From the NCBI GenBank assembly GCA_012026795.1, contig VEPM01000040.1, positions 1 through 36,291 on the forward strand: a DNA stretch of 36,291 nucleotides. Reading direction: 5' to 3'. Below are positions 1 to 6,864 of the stretch, in pieces. Source of the DNA: Candidatus Methanoperedens sp. (GTDB lineage Archaea; Halobacteriota; Methanosarcinia; Methanosarcinales; Methanoperedenaceae). Each line of letters begins with the position of its first letter. The first letter of the stretch is position 1. A program made the position numbers and the translations under genes. The notes below the pieces were generated by a model that saw nothing but the letters and a program-made list of their open reading frames with translations, did not search any database and was not told where the DNA came from.

Positions 1-69
1 TTGGTTTTCTCTGCTTATACCGCAAGAATAATAAGACGATACAGCAGTATTTATTTTTCATGTTTATCT

Positions 70-87
70 ATGAACCAGCAGGTTCAT
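70..87. repeat. Perfect 7-bp hairpin
   Basis: ATGAACC and GGTTCAT form a perfect 7-bp stem around the loop AGCA. There is no obvious U-tract directly after it on either strand. Its role (terminator, operator or nothing) is undetermined. Confidence 0.5.
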
Positions 88-271
88 GATTAGTTTCACC
101 CTACTAGAGTGTTTTTTGTTAGTAAATATGCGAATAATCACCAATTCCGTAACGGAAACAAAAGCAACTATTAAAATAAACTTATTTTTGCTATCTGAAA
201 ATGCCTATAGATGTTGTTTTTTTTAACTTTTTTTTAGACAGTTGCCTTTAACCAAGTAACTTTTTAGTTTT

Positions 272-318
272 TTCTGTCTCCCAGGAGATCTCTGGCCAGC
301 TTACCAGGCTAGACAGAA
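272..318. repeat. 47-bp TTCTGTC/GACAGAA element, copy A
   Basis: The outer inverted repeat is TTCTGTCT...AGACAGAA (8 bp), and inside it CCAG-GAGATCT-CTGG can form a second hairpin. It starts 18 bp beyond the MCM stop codon in the direction of transcription. Copies at 2658, 3204, 4383 and 4436 share the same ends. Copies A, D and E are all exactly 47 bp, and A and E also share CCCAGG after the left box and TA before the right box. Confidence 0.8.
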
Positions 319-335
319 TTATAAAAAAATGAGGC

Positions 336-2552
336 TTATGGTATCCTATACCCGTCCTTCACGCGATACACTTCCCGGGCCCCCTCCATGAGGATCAAGA
401 CGTGTCCTATCTGCACAGTTTCAAGGTTGGTCGTAAATGCAATATCTTCTATTCTCGCAAATCTTTCCTTCTTGCAGATCTCTTGTATTGCCCCTCTGAC
501 CTGCTTCACAAGTTCAGCCTGGCTTTTTGTCCTTCCAAAATTATATATTCCATAATCCTGGTCATCTGACAGCGTGGACAGGCTGGCTCGCATAAGCCCG
601 ATGGCATACTTCACATGCTCTTCCGTGATCTTCGCTGCTAACTCCCTTCGAGCAACGGCCCGGGCAATCCTGTTAATATTATTTACCTGCCTCGCCCCGA
701 TAACAGGATAATCAGCTGATATCGTCCTGAGTTTAAGATAATATTCTTTTATTATTTTCTGTGCGCTCGGTTCAAATTCTGGAACGGGTTTTGTCCTGGC
801 ATATATCACATATTTCTTGAACAGTTCGGGAGTAATAACTCGCGGCATGTTTTTTCTACTCGCTTTTGGGTTGCTATGCATCGAATTTATACTATCTGCA
901 ACAATGCTGTCCCTTTCTTTGTCATGAACGTCACGGACCACGAAGATCATATCGAATCTCTGATATATATAACTCGGAAGGACAGCCCCTATCTGGGATA
1001 TTACATCTTCCTTTTTCAGATATCCTCCCTTTGGATTCGCTGCTCCCAATACAGCAGCACGGGTATTGAACGGGATATCATTCTTTCCTATTTTACTGAC
1101 AAGCTGTATCTGGTCATTAAGAACGGTTACAAGGCAATTAAGATCCTTATCTTCATGCACTTTATCAAGCTCATCCAAACCCGCAACCCCCTGATCTGCC
1201 TGGCTGAAAAAACCACTCTTAACACACCATTCACCCCCTTCCTGAACTGCAACCGTGCTCAATCCCCCCCTTGTCATGTTGGTTACTTGCCCGAATTTCC
1301 CCTTCGGCGCAAGATATACCACATCTCTTATTATCTGTGATTTCGCAACACCGGGATCCCCAAACAACAGCACATGAATACTGCTTCTCTCTATCACATC
1401 ACGCGGGTCAAGGTCCCAACACCAATCAGAGAATAATGATAGGCTGCAAGCGTCCTTGATTTCAAGAGAACCATATATGTTCGGGGCTATCAATTCCAGG
1501 ATAGTTTGTCTAAGTTCAGATGGGGTTTTGGCCCACTCATCAAAAAGCTTGATCTCTTCCTCGGTAGGCGGCTCAGTGTTACTGTCATCTGCAAATTTGA
1601 TGCTGCATACTTCGATCATTTGATCAAAATAAGTTGATTTAGTTTTCGGCCCTATTACCGTTTGTCGGGTCCTCACGATACCACAAACACGGATCACTTT
1701 TGCATCCCGCTCCCAGGGTGGGCGGCACAAGCTTCCGCTGAAATGAGCTGTGATTGTTACCTGGCCGCCTCGAAGTGACTCTATCACTATCTCCTGTGCA
1801 TCCCTATACTCACTCTCAGGGGGGTCAAGAAGCTTGAATGGGCCTTTTCTTTCACAAACATCATTCTCACACAGATATGGTTCAGCATACACTCCACTTT
1901 GCGGCAGATACGTTATTTCACCACACCTAGCACATTTGAATGCGCCAATAACGAGCTCAGATTTCGGAATGATCTGTGTTGCCACCCTCCCCTCCACTTC
2001 TACAAATTTCCCAACATGCCTGGTTTTTATATCTTCTACCTGAAGCACGTTACCAGTATTAATTATACTCACAACAGGCCTGAACTCACTGTCTGCAGGA
2101 GCAATTATTTTACGAAGGGAGTTATTTAATTTATTTATAGCCTGGGTAGGTTTGTTCTCCAACATTTCTACAGCATAAGGGAACCCCTTCAACAGTGTGT
2201 TATACTCTATATCAATAAACTCGTTTTCATCATTAATACAGGTTAAGAACTCGCTCCAATAATATTTTTTGATGAAAGTCTCCATGCTTTTATCGAAATT
2301 TCCATCCGCTCTCTCTGTTCTCTGGAGAGTCTCATATCTCACTCTCCCGCTTTTTGTATATTGGAATTTTGCAGGATCATCACCAATTTTCTCAAAATAA
2401 TCAGTACGGGAAAACGTGTCATTCCACCGACTGATAGCTGTTGCTTTTTCAATCCGCAACCGGTCTGAAATGATATCTATTATTTCCGAACGCGTCCACT
2501 GCTGTTTTCCGGTGTCGCCAAGGAGGGATATGACTGTATCGTAAGTATTCAT
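336..2552 (-). CDS. mcm: MCM-family replicative DNA helicase of an integrated element
   Basis: This is a hexameric AAA+ helicase that unwinds DNA at replication forks. Visible landmarks in the 738 residues are an N-terminal OB-fold region with a zinc-binding set (Cys207, 210, 228, 233), Walker A GDPGVAKS (398-405), a Walker B region ending GLDELDK (458-464), sensor-1 Asn506 in AANP, an arginine finger at Arg532 in QRFDMIF, and a C-terminal winged helix (about 675-738). It is unusual in having about 80 extra N-terminal residues that also read like a winged helix. Walker B has LDELDK where chromosomal MCMs usually have IDEFDK. It is the last gene of a six-gene minus-strand operon next to an integrase, so I take it to be the element's own replication helicase rather than the host one. 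GGGGAG precedes the ATG. Confidence 0.95.
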   Translation of the reverse strand: MNTYDTVISLLGDTGKQQWTRSEIIDIISDRLRIEKATAISRWNDTFSRTDYFEKIGDDPAKFQYTKSGRVRYETLQRTERADGNFDKSMETFIKKYYWSEFLTCINDENEFIDIEYNTLLKGFPYAVEMLENKPTQAINKLNNSLRKIIAPADSEFRPVVSIINTGNVLQVEDIKTRHVGKFVEVEGRVATQIIPKSELVIGAFKCARCGEITYLPQSGVYAEPYLCENDVCERKGPFKLLDPPESEYRDAQEIVIESLRGGQVTITAHFSGSLCRPPWERDAKVIRVCGIVRTRQTVIGPKTKSTYFDQMIEVCSIKFADDSNTEPPTEEEIKLFDEWAKTPSELRQTILELIAPNIYGSLEIKDACSLSLFSDWCWDLDPRDVIERSSIHVLLFGDPGVAKSQIIRDVVYLAPKGKFGQVTNMTRGGLSTVAVQEGGEWCVKSGFFSQADQGVAGLDELDKVHEDKDLNCLVTVLNDQIQLVSKIGKNDIPFNTRAAVLGAANPKGGYLKKEDVISQIGAVLPSYIYQRFDMIFVVRDVHDKERDSIVADSINSMHSNPKASRKNMPRVITPELFKKYVIYARTKPVPEFEPSAQKIIKEYYLKLRTISADYPVIGARQVNNINRIARAVARRELAAKITEEHVKYAIGLMRASLSTLSDDQDYGIYNFGRTKSQAELVKQVRGAIQEICKKERFARIEDIAFTTNLETVQIGHVLILMEGAREVYRVKDGYRIP

Positions 2553-2561
2553 CTTCTCCCC

Positions 2562-3140
2562 TTACTCTTCCGGGTCTAACTCATCCTGCTCTGTATTAAC
2601 CGGGCAATCATCACTATGTGAGCACGACTCACAATCACCCTCATTCCAGCACTTATTTTCTGTCCCTCCGGATATCTGCGATCCTGCCGAGCTCACCCCA
2701 CCCCTGCGGACAGAATCACCTTTGAGTGCCTTCTCAGGATTCTTGAATAGCGGATGTAACAGGTTCTTGCAGTCTTCAAGCCTGAATACAAGGTACTCCA
2801 GGAACAGCCCAATATTAGCCTCATAATCTTTCTGCTCCATGATTAGCTGGCCCCGATACGTCTTTGCAGTGATCGTTCTCATTTCAGGTTCTTTTGGGAG
2901 AATCTTTTTCCATTCTGGTTCGTCTTTTCCGATACATTCAAGCCCACCCGTATCTTTTTCCCTGTACCATTTCGTATATTCATATGTCTTGCCGTTCTTT
3001 TCCATCCGGCTTGTCTTCTGTTTGTAAGACGCCCTTATGCTTCGGCAATCACTCATCCATTTACCGCGTGCAAATTCATTTTTGGATATCAGTTCTTCAA
3101 GAACTCTGCTGGCATTGATCACTACTATTATATTTTTCAT
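2562..3140 (-). CDS. Hypothetical protein with a Cys-rich tail
   Basis: The 192-residue protein is not recognised. Residues 1-135 are charged and look globular. A low-complexity Gly/Ser linker (about 138-163) follows, then a short Cys-rich segment of pattern C-x5-C-x2-C-x5-C that could bind zinc, and an acidic end. The linker is encoded by copy B of the TTCTGTC/GACAGAA element, read in frame. The gene lies 9 bp upstream of the MCM start and 17 bp downstream of the preceding gene, so it is in the same operon. A replication accessory role is only a guess from position. Confidence 0.75.
   Translation of the reverse strand: MKNIIVVINASRVLEELISKNEFARGKWMSDCRSIRASYKQKTSRMEKNGKTYEYTKWYREKDTGGLECIGKDEPEWKKILPKEPEMRTITAKTYRGQLIMEQKDYEANIGLFLEYLVFRLEDCKNLLHPLFKNPEKALKGDSVRRGGVSSAGSQISGGTENKCWNEGDCESCSHSDDCPVNTEQDELDPEE
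2658..2715. repeat. TTCTGTC/GACAGAA element, copy B (58 bp, inside a gene)
   Basis: It has the same boxes as the other copies but is 58 bp long, with a CCCTCCGG start where the others have YYCCAGG. It lies fully inside the 192-residue ORF on the minus strand. There it is entered in the frame GAT-TCT-GTC and encodes a Gly/Ser-rich linker. Confidence 0.75.
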
Positions 3141-3157
3141 AATCTCTCATAAAAAAA

Positions 3158-3526
3158 CTAGGCGGTAAGGGCTGTTGAGTGTGCCCCTCTCAGTTGATCG
3201 TCTTTTCTGTCTTCCATGGGAACAGCTGCAGATCTCACCGGCAGGACAGAATCATAAGCTGAAAGTCGCATGTTTCCTTTGTAATTGAAACCGATACAAA
3301 GCTTATCTGCACCAAACCACACACTGATACCATGCCTGCCACAGAAAGCAAGCAATTTCTTAAGGTCTTGGCATGTCAAAAAAAGCACGCTGTATTTATC
3401 TATTCGCTCATATTTCAGTGACACATCCTGATCGAGAGTGATACAGCTATTACATGAAAGTGCACCGCCCATCTCGTTTTCTTTCAAGAATTGTGAAAAT
3501 AATTCCCTTAACCTTTCTGTTCTCAT
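3158..3526 (-). CDS. Hypothetical element protein
   Basis: This 122-residue protein belongs to no family I recognise. It has an N-terminal amphipathic helix, then CNSC, then alternating hydrophobic strands (about 40-88). Its last 30 residues are polar and partly encoded by copy C of the repeated palindromic element. The start ATG overlaps the stop of the upstream gene as ATGA, which indicates translational coupling in the MCM operon. Confidence 0.7.
   Translation of the reverse strand: MRTERLRELFSQFLKENEMGGALSCNSCITLDQDVSLKYERIDKYSVLFLTCQDLKKLLAFCGRHGISVWFGADKLCIGFNYKGNMRLSAYDSVLPVRSAAVPMEDRKDDQLRGAHSTALTA
3204..3251. repeat. TTCTGTC/GACAGAA element, copy C (48 bp, inside a gene)
   Basis: The boxes TTCTGTC and GACAGAA are 48 bp end to end, with TTCCATGG after the left box and AGATCTCA in the middle. 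On the coding strand it is entered in the same frame as copy B (GAT-TCT-GTC, Asp-Ser-Val) and encodes part of the polar C-terminal tail of the 122-residue protein. Confidence 0.75.
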
Positions 3527-3876
3527 CTTTCCTCTTTTTTATTTTGGTTGAAAACTTCGTGTTTTTCTTCTTTATCATCTCTTTCCCCACTCTCTGCTGG
3601 TTTTATCCTGATACCATGAAACGGTATAATCTCCAAAAACCCTTCATCCCTCAAATCATAAAGTAGCTCGTCGCGTTCTTGTTTTTGTACTCTCCACCAC
3701 GATAGAATCCGTTTTACCTCCGGGAATGAGATAATCTTATTTTTGGAATATGCCCGCGTCCTCAATGCTTGTAAAAAAAACCTCCTTACGTCTTTATTAG
3801 CAGAAGGTGCAATCTTAACAGTGGGATCTGTTTTCGAGTTCTGCCCGCTGGTAACGGGCGGTACTTTCCCTATCAT
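3523..3876 (-). CDS. Hypothetical protein, possible winged-helix fold
   Basis: I choose the ATG at 3876 because it forms an ATGA overlap with the preceding stop and follows GGGGGAG; an upstream in-frame ATG at 3918 has neither. The 117-residue product has a disordered N-terminus and a central segment (about 28-90) rich in Arg and aromatic residues. Its pattern, with a WWRVQKQERDELLYDL helix followed by 'EGFLEIIPFHGIRI', suggests a winged helix. The tail is highly charged. Function is unknown; DNA binding is an inference from the pattern and from its place in a replication-type operon. Confidence 0.7.
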   Translation of the reverse strand: MIGKVPPVTSGQNSKTDPTVKIAPSANKDVRRFFLQALRTRAYSKNKIISFPEVKRILSWWRVQKQERDELLYDLRDEGFLEIIPFHGIRIKPAESGERDDKEEKHEVFNQNKKEER

Positions 3877-4028
3877 TTTTGCTCCCCCTGCTCTGCTGCC
3901 TCTATAATCTCCTTGCAAGTTTGTGATAGCAGGGGATTGTCAGACTTTGCCCATTGTTTGATCTCATCACCTTGGGCCTTCATTCGCCCCTCAGCAAAGT
4001 TAATAAAAGATAGTTTGTATTTACTCAT
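3873..4028 (-). CDS. Small hypothetical protein (51 aa)
   Basis: The ATG at 4028 lies inside the end of the ribbon-helix-helix gene (8-bp overlap), and the stop overlaps the next gene as ATGA. This is tight coupling within the operon. An upstream ATG at 4100 would add 24 residues but would sit deep inside the preceding gene. The product is charged and helical, with one Cys, and no family is recognised. Confidence 0.6.
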   Translation of the reverse strand: MSKYKLSFINFAEGRMKAQGDEIKQWAKSDNPLLSQTCKEIIEAAEQGEQK

Positions 4029-4224
4029 GCTGCATCCTTCCCGATTGATGGGTGTGGCTGCATTCCGCTGGTTCTCTTGCCAGGGTTTCAGCGGGTGCAA
4101 ATTCTTTTACTCTCTGTACTATCCAATTGCGAATTAAGGAGGTATAAGGCAACTCTTCATTTTTCGCAATTTCTTTGACCCGACCCAGGGTCTTTTCTGA
4201 AAGTTGAAGATTAACTTGTTTCAT
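4021..4224 (-). CDS. Ribbon-helix-helix transcriptional regulator
   Basis: I take the ATG at 4224, which follows AGGTGA with 8-bp spacing; the longer reading from 4299 would cover the promoter. The first 42 residues match a ribbon-helix-helix (Arc/CopG) pattern: strand MKQVNLQLS, helix EKTLGRVKEIAKNE, turn LPYTS, helix LIRNWIVQRVKEF. Such proteins bind operator DNA as dimers. It is the first gene of the operon that ends with MCM, so autoregulation of the operon is a reasonable inference. An antitoxin role is possible, but there is no recognisable toxin beside it. Confidence 0.75.
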   Translation of the reverse strand: MKQVNLQLSEKTLGRVKEIAKNEELPYTSLIRNWIVQRVKEFAPAETLAREPAECSHTHQSGRMQHE

Positions 4225-4257
4225 AGGGATTTCACCTATGCAGCATAGGTTTTTAGT

Positions 4258-4270
4258 CATATATAAAAAG
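4258..4270 (-). promoter_or_regulatory. TATA box of the MCM operon
   Basis: On the minus strand the sequence reads CTTTTTATATATG, a good archaeal TATA box, about 35-45 bp upstream of the ATG of the ribbon-helix-helix gene. It is the only strong candidate in front of the six-gene operon. Confidence 0.55.
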
Positions 4271-4382
4271 AACATAAACAAATATAACATATTATACAAA
4301 TTATACTAATTCCAAAATAAAGTATACGTCTTTTTCTGGTAAAAACATAGGGGGTTATCGGAATCAATAAAACCCCATTGAT

Positions 4383-4429
4383 TTCTGTCTTCCAGGAATC
4401 TGGAGATCTCATCTGCAGCACGGACAGAA
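4383..4429. repeat. 47-bp TTCTGTC/GACAGAA element, copy D
   Basis: The ends TTTCTGTC...GACAGAAA form an 8-bp perfect stem. It contains the TTCCAGG box and GAGATCTCA. It is followed after 6 bp by copy E in the same orientation. Confidence 0.8.
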
Positions 4430-4435
4430 AATCTA

Positions 4436-4482
4436 TTCTGTCCCCCAGGCAGCCCAGGCCTGTGATCGGGACCTAGACAGAA
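4436..4482. repeat. 47-bp TTCTGTC/GACAGAA element, copy E
   Basis: The ends ATTCTGTC...GACAGAAT form an 8-bp perfect stem when one flanking base each side is counted. The interior has CCCCCAGG and CCTAGACAGAA, closest to copy A. It lies about 60 bp beyond the 3' end of the integrase gene. Confidence 0.8.
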
Positions 4483-4544
4483 TTGGAAAAAAATACTCTG
4501 TATAATGGAGCATATAACGGAGAAAACAGAATCCATTAATAAAA

Positions 4545-5627
4545 TTATTGCTTCGCTGCCATCGCTGCCGTGATAAGCTCCATCTGACGTTTCATGGTCT
4601 CCATATCTGCTTTTTGCTTATCCATTTGTGCCTTTAGCTCACTGTTTTCCTCGGCGAGCTTCTTACTATCCTTACAGGTCTTGCATAAGCTGCCTGCCTG
4701 GATCAATCGCCCACATTCAACACATCTTGAAGCTAAGGGGTTTATTATGGTCTTGCCGTTGCCATTCTCGCCCATGCCCTTGGCGTCTCTGTATCCACTG
4801 CTCTTTAATTGCTCTCGAAGGTGAATATATGTAGAAAGCATAGCGCTATGAGGTATCCCCCAAAATCTATAAGATAATTGTGTTTCGCTTAAATTCAATC
4901 CTGCTGCGTGGGTAATGGCTGAATGCCTGAAATTATGCGGATTAACGGGTTTTGTGGTGCCTGCGAGTTTCGCTAATTTTCTCAAAATAAGTATAACTCC
5001 CATCTGGGATAAATCGAAAAATTGTTTAGAAGGATTGCATTTTAGCCATTCTTGGACATATCCATAAATTTCTAAGCAAATAACCGATCTTGAGCCAGTC
5101 TTGCATCCTTCAATATTTGGGATATGGAGCGTTACTTCCTGTTTCATATCATCCGATTCTATCATATCGATGGTTAATGACAATAGCTCACCAATCCTTA
5201 ATCCTGATTCAAACAGGGTTGCGACAATACAACGGTCTCTCTCAATAGTCGCAACATTGATGAGCTTCTTAATATCCTCCGGTGTCAAGATATCAGACGG
5301 GTTTATAGTCCGTTTCCCCTTGGATATCTGCATCCGTTTAACTTTTCTCATCATGATTGAGTACTTTTCGTTATCCGTTTCATCTAGGCAAAACTGATAA
5401 AATTGAATAAATCGCTGCTGGCATAAATGGATAGAACTATTTTTCTGGTTTTTGTCCCTCAATCCTTCAAAGTACTTCTTTAAATCCTCAATAGTTAAAT
5501 TCTCAATGGGCTTTCCAATATCGCTTTGTGCATTTTCCAAAGTCGATTTGATAACATCTAATGTGTTCTTTGTTCTTCCCTTTGAGATTAGGCTATTTTT
5601 AAATTCTTCAAGTAAATCGGATCTCAT
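4545..5627 (-). CDS. Tyrosine recombinase/integrase with zinc ribbon and coiled coil
   Basis: This 360-residue site-specific recombinase would integrate or excise the element. Residues 1-90 form a SAM-like core-binding domain. The catalytic domain shows the first Arg in ESGLRIGELLSL, the HxxR box HNFRHS, and the nucleophilic Tyr in LSTYIHL. The C-terminus adds CVECGRL...CKTC, a zinc ribbon, followed by about 40 residues of heptad-like coiled coil. That tail is seen in archaeal XerC-like integrases. The gene ends about 60 bp from copies D/E and starts about 80 bp from a direct repeat at the DUF2240 stop codon, both possible recombination sites. All catalytic residues I can place are present, so it may be active. 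Confidence 0.93.
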   Translation of the reverse strand: MRSDLLEEFKNSLISKGRTKNTLDVIKSTLENAQSDIGKPIENLTIEDLKKYFEGLRDKNQKNSSIHLCQQRFIQFYQFCLDETDNEKYSIMMRKVKRMQISKGKRTINPSDILTPEDIKKLINVATIERDRCIVATLFESGLRIGELLSLTIDMIESDDMKQEVTLHIPNIEGCKTGSRSVICLEIYGYVQEWLKCNPSKQFFDLSQMGVILILRKLAKLAGTTKPVNPHNFRHSAITHAAGLNLSETQLSYRFWGIPHSAMLSTYIHLREQLKSSGYRDAKGMGENGNGKTIINPLASRCVECGRLIQAGSLCKTCKDSKKLAEENSELKAQMDKQKADMETMKRQMELITAAMAAKQ

Positions 5628-5709
5628 TTCATCACCATTGTAACTAATGCTACCGCTTACTATTTAAAATATCCCAAGTTTTTTAAGTACTTTTACGAAG
5701 AAGACAAAA

Positions 5710-5742
5710 TAGTTAAAGCTACATAGTAGTTAAAGCTGCATA
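5710..5742. repeat. Direct repeat at the 3' end of the DUF2240 gene
   Basis: TAGTTAAAGCTACATA (5710-5725) is repeated as TAGTTAAAGCTGCATA (5727-5742), one mismatch in 16 at a 17-bp offset. It covers the DUF2240 stop codon and faces the integrase gene. A 3' gene end beside an integrase is the classic place for an attachment site, but I found no second copy at the other side of the element. Confidence 0.5.
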
Positions 5743-6201
5743 CTCCTCATCGATAAGGTCATCCACCATAATCCCGTTCTCAACTGCAATGAGAATGGCG
5801 CTGACCTCTATTGATACCTGTTTTGCAAACTCTTCCTGTTTTTTATTTATCATTGCAATTACTTTTCTCTTTTCTATTCCCGTGCCCTGTATTATCCGGT
5901 CAATTATCCTGTCGAAAATTGTTTTGTTCTCCGTAATAACGGGAGTTGTTTTGTTCTCCGCAATAACGGGTTTCCATCCGGAAGGTAACTCAATTTTTGA
6001 TATATCAAATGAAGGACGTACAAGTTCTCCTTCGCGTATTAAAAGCCCCGAATTCTGGGCATCGCTTAATATGGTCTTTGCCTGCTCAGGATTGAACCAT
6101 TTCAAATCCAGGGAGAGCGCAAGAATAAATTCCATATCTTTTAGCGTATCTTTTCCCTTTCTTTTAAAGGGCATTGATACGGTATAAGTAAGATCAGACA
6201 T
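5719..6201 (-). CDS. DUF2240 family protein
   Basis: This 160-residue protein resembles the archaeal DUF2240 family, whose function is unknown to me. The N-terminal 70 residues read as a helical, winged-helix-like unit (LSLDLKWFNPEQAKTILSDA followed by GLLIREGELVRPSFD). A variable linker contains a near-repeat (VIAENKTTP/VITENKTI), and a C-terminal helical part follows. Its start overlaps the preceding gene by 8 bp, so the two are co-transcribed. The 3' end carries a direct repeat that may be the integration point of the neighbouring element, and the last few residues could therefore differ from the ancestral protein. Confidence 0.75.
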   Translation of the reverse strand: MSDLTYTVSMPFKRKGKDTLKDMEFILALSLDLKWFNPEQAKTILSDAQNSGLLIREGELVRPSFDISKIELPSGWKPVIAENKTTPVITENKTIFDRIIDRIIQGTGIEKRKVIAMINKKQEEFAKQVSIEVSAILIAVENGIMVDDLIDEEYAALTTM

Positions 6202-6694
6202 TGCCAGCCTTTCTTTTTATCTCTTCAACAATGGTGTCAGCTATTCTTTCAGGATCAGTCCTTTCCAGGCCATCGATAAGATGTATGTTCATAGTAAGTA
6301 CCCTGTTATCAAGGTTTGTCCTTACAAGATATGTATCTCCTTTAAAAGCAACACGGTTATAGTTTGCATCAAGTACAGAATATTGCAGGTTAATTTTAAA
6401 ATCAATTGTTCCTTCCGGTGTAATATCTTTTAGCACTGGATCTAGAGTGTTCTTATTAAGAGGAACAAAATCAACGCTTTTATCTGCTATTTCAACTTCA
6501 ATGCTTCTTTTTGCCTGTATAGGAGTTGCTTTACGGTCCGGGCCATCTGTGACAAATGTACCGAACTGGCCATTCAGCCCTGCAATTGTTTTTACCAGGA
6601 AAGGGAGGTCGGCTTCGAATCTAAATTTACGTTCAAATTCCGGGTTTTGCGGGAAAAGGTGATAAGTACGTCTCATATCAGCATGTATCGTCAT
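6194..6694 (-). CDS. Conserved archaeal hypothetical protein
   Basis: The protein has 166 residues and no domain I can name. It is rich in predicted beta strands (about 20-130), ends with a charged helix (ERIADTIVEEIKRKAG), and has no signal peptide or membrane segment. It is coupled to DUF2240 by an 8-bp overlap, so the two probably act together. An alternative start at Met7 (6676) is possible. The IS element lies just upstream and may separate this gene from its original promoter. Confidence 0.7.
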   Translation of the reverse strand: MTIHADMRRTYHLFPQNPEFERKFRFEADLPFLVKTIAGLNGQFGTFVTDGPDRKATPIQAKRSIEVEIADKSVDFVPLNKNTLDPVLKDITPEGTIDFKINLQYSVLDANYNRVAFKGDTYLVRTNLDNRVLTMNIHLIDGLERTDPERIADTIVEEIKRKAGNV

Positions 6695-6753
6695 GAAATC
6701 TTAAAAGCTTATTGCTTTGCGTTACAGAAATGGGGTTCAAATGGGGAAGAAAG

Positions 6754-6774
6754 CTCCCGACTTCAGTCGTGGAG
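6754..6774 (+). repeat. Left-end hairpin of the IS element
   Basis: CTCC and CGAC pair with GTCG and GGAG around a TTCA loop with one bulged T. It is followed by ATGAATTTCCCC. Together with the right-end hairpin it defines the element. Confidence 0.8.
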
Positions 6775-6864
6775 ATGAATTTCCCCTTTGAAATAAACAC
6801 GGATTAGTTTCACCCCGCTCAGCTAAGATTCAAGACCAAAACTATCCATACGACAATATGAAAT

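Larger units (their letters stand above)
1..335. other. Non-coding left edge, downstream of the MCM operon
   Basis: I see no convincing gene here. The stretch is AT-rich with several poly-T tracts. It contains a perfect small hairpin (70-87) and the first copy of the TTCTGTC/GACAGAA element (272-318). It lies just after the MCM stop codon on the minus strand, so it is the 3' flank of that operon. The left boundary of the integrated element was not found and may lie outside the window. Confidence 0.6.
4271..4544. other. Non-coding spacer with tandem palindromic elements
   Basis: This spacer lies between the integrase 3' end and the operon promoter. A 76-codon open frame here has no ribosome site and runs straight through two copies of the palindromic element, so I do not call it a gene. 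Copies D and E (4383-4429, 4436-4482) are its main content. Confidence 0.6.

Noticed and set aside
876-1340. Open frame of 154 codons opposite the MCM gene
   Set aside because: It is opposite the AAA+ domain with all its motifs; no start signals or family resemblance.
4306-4536. Open frame of 76 codons between the integrase and the operon
   Set aside because: It has no ribosome site and no family pattern, and it is made largely of two palindromic elements and their spacer.
88-6818. Shared 14-bp string GATTAGTTTCACCC at about 88 and 6803
   Set aside because: Flanking sequence differs completely, and a few 14-bp matches are expected by chance in a 36-kb window.
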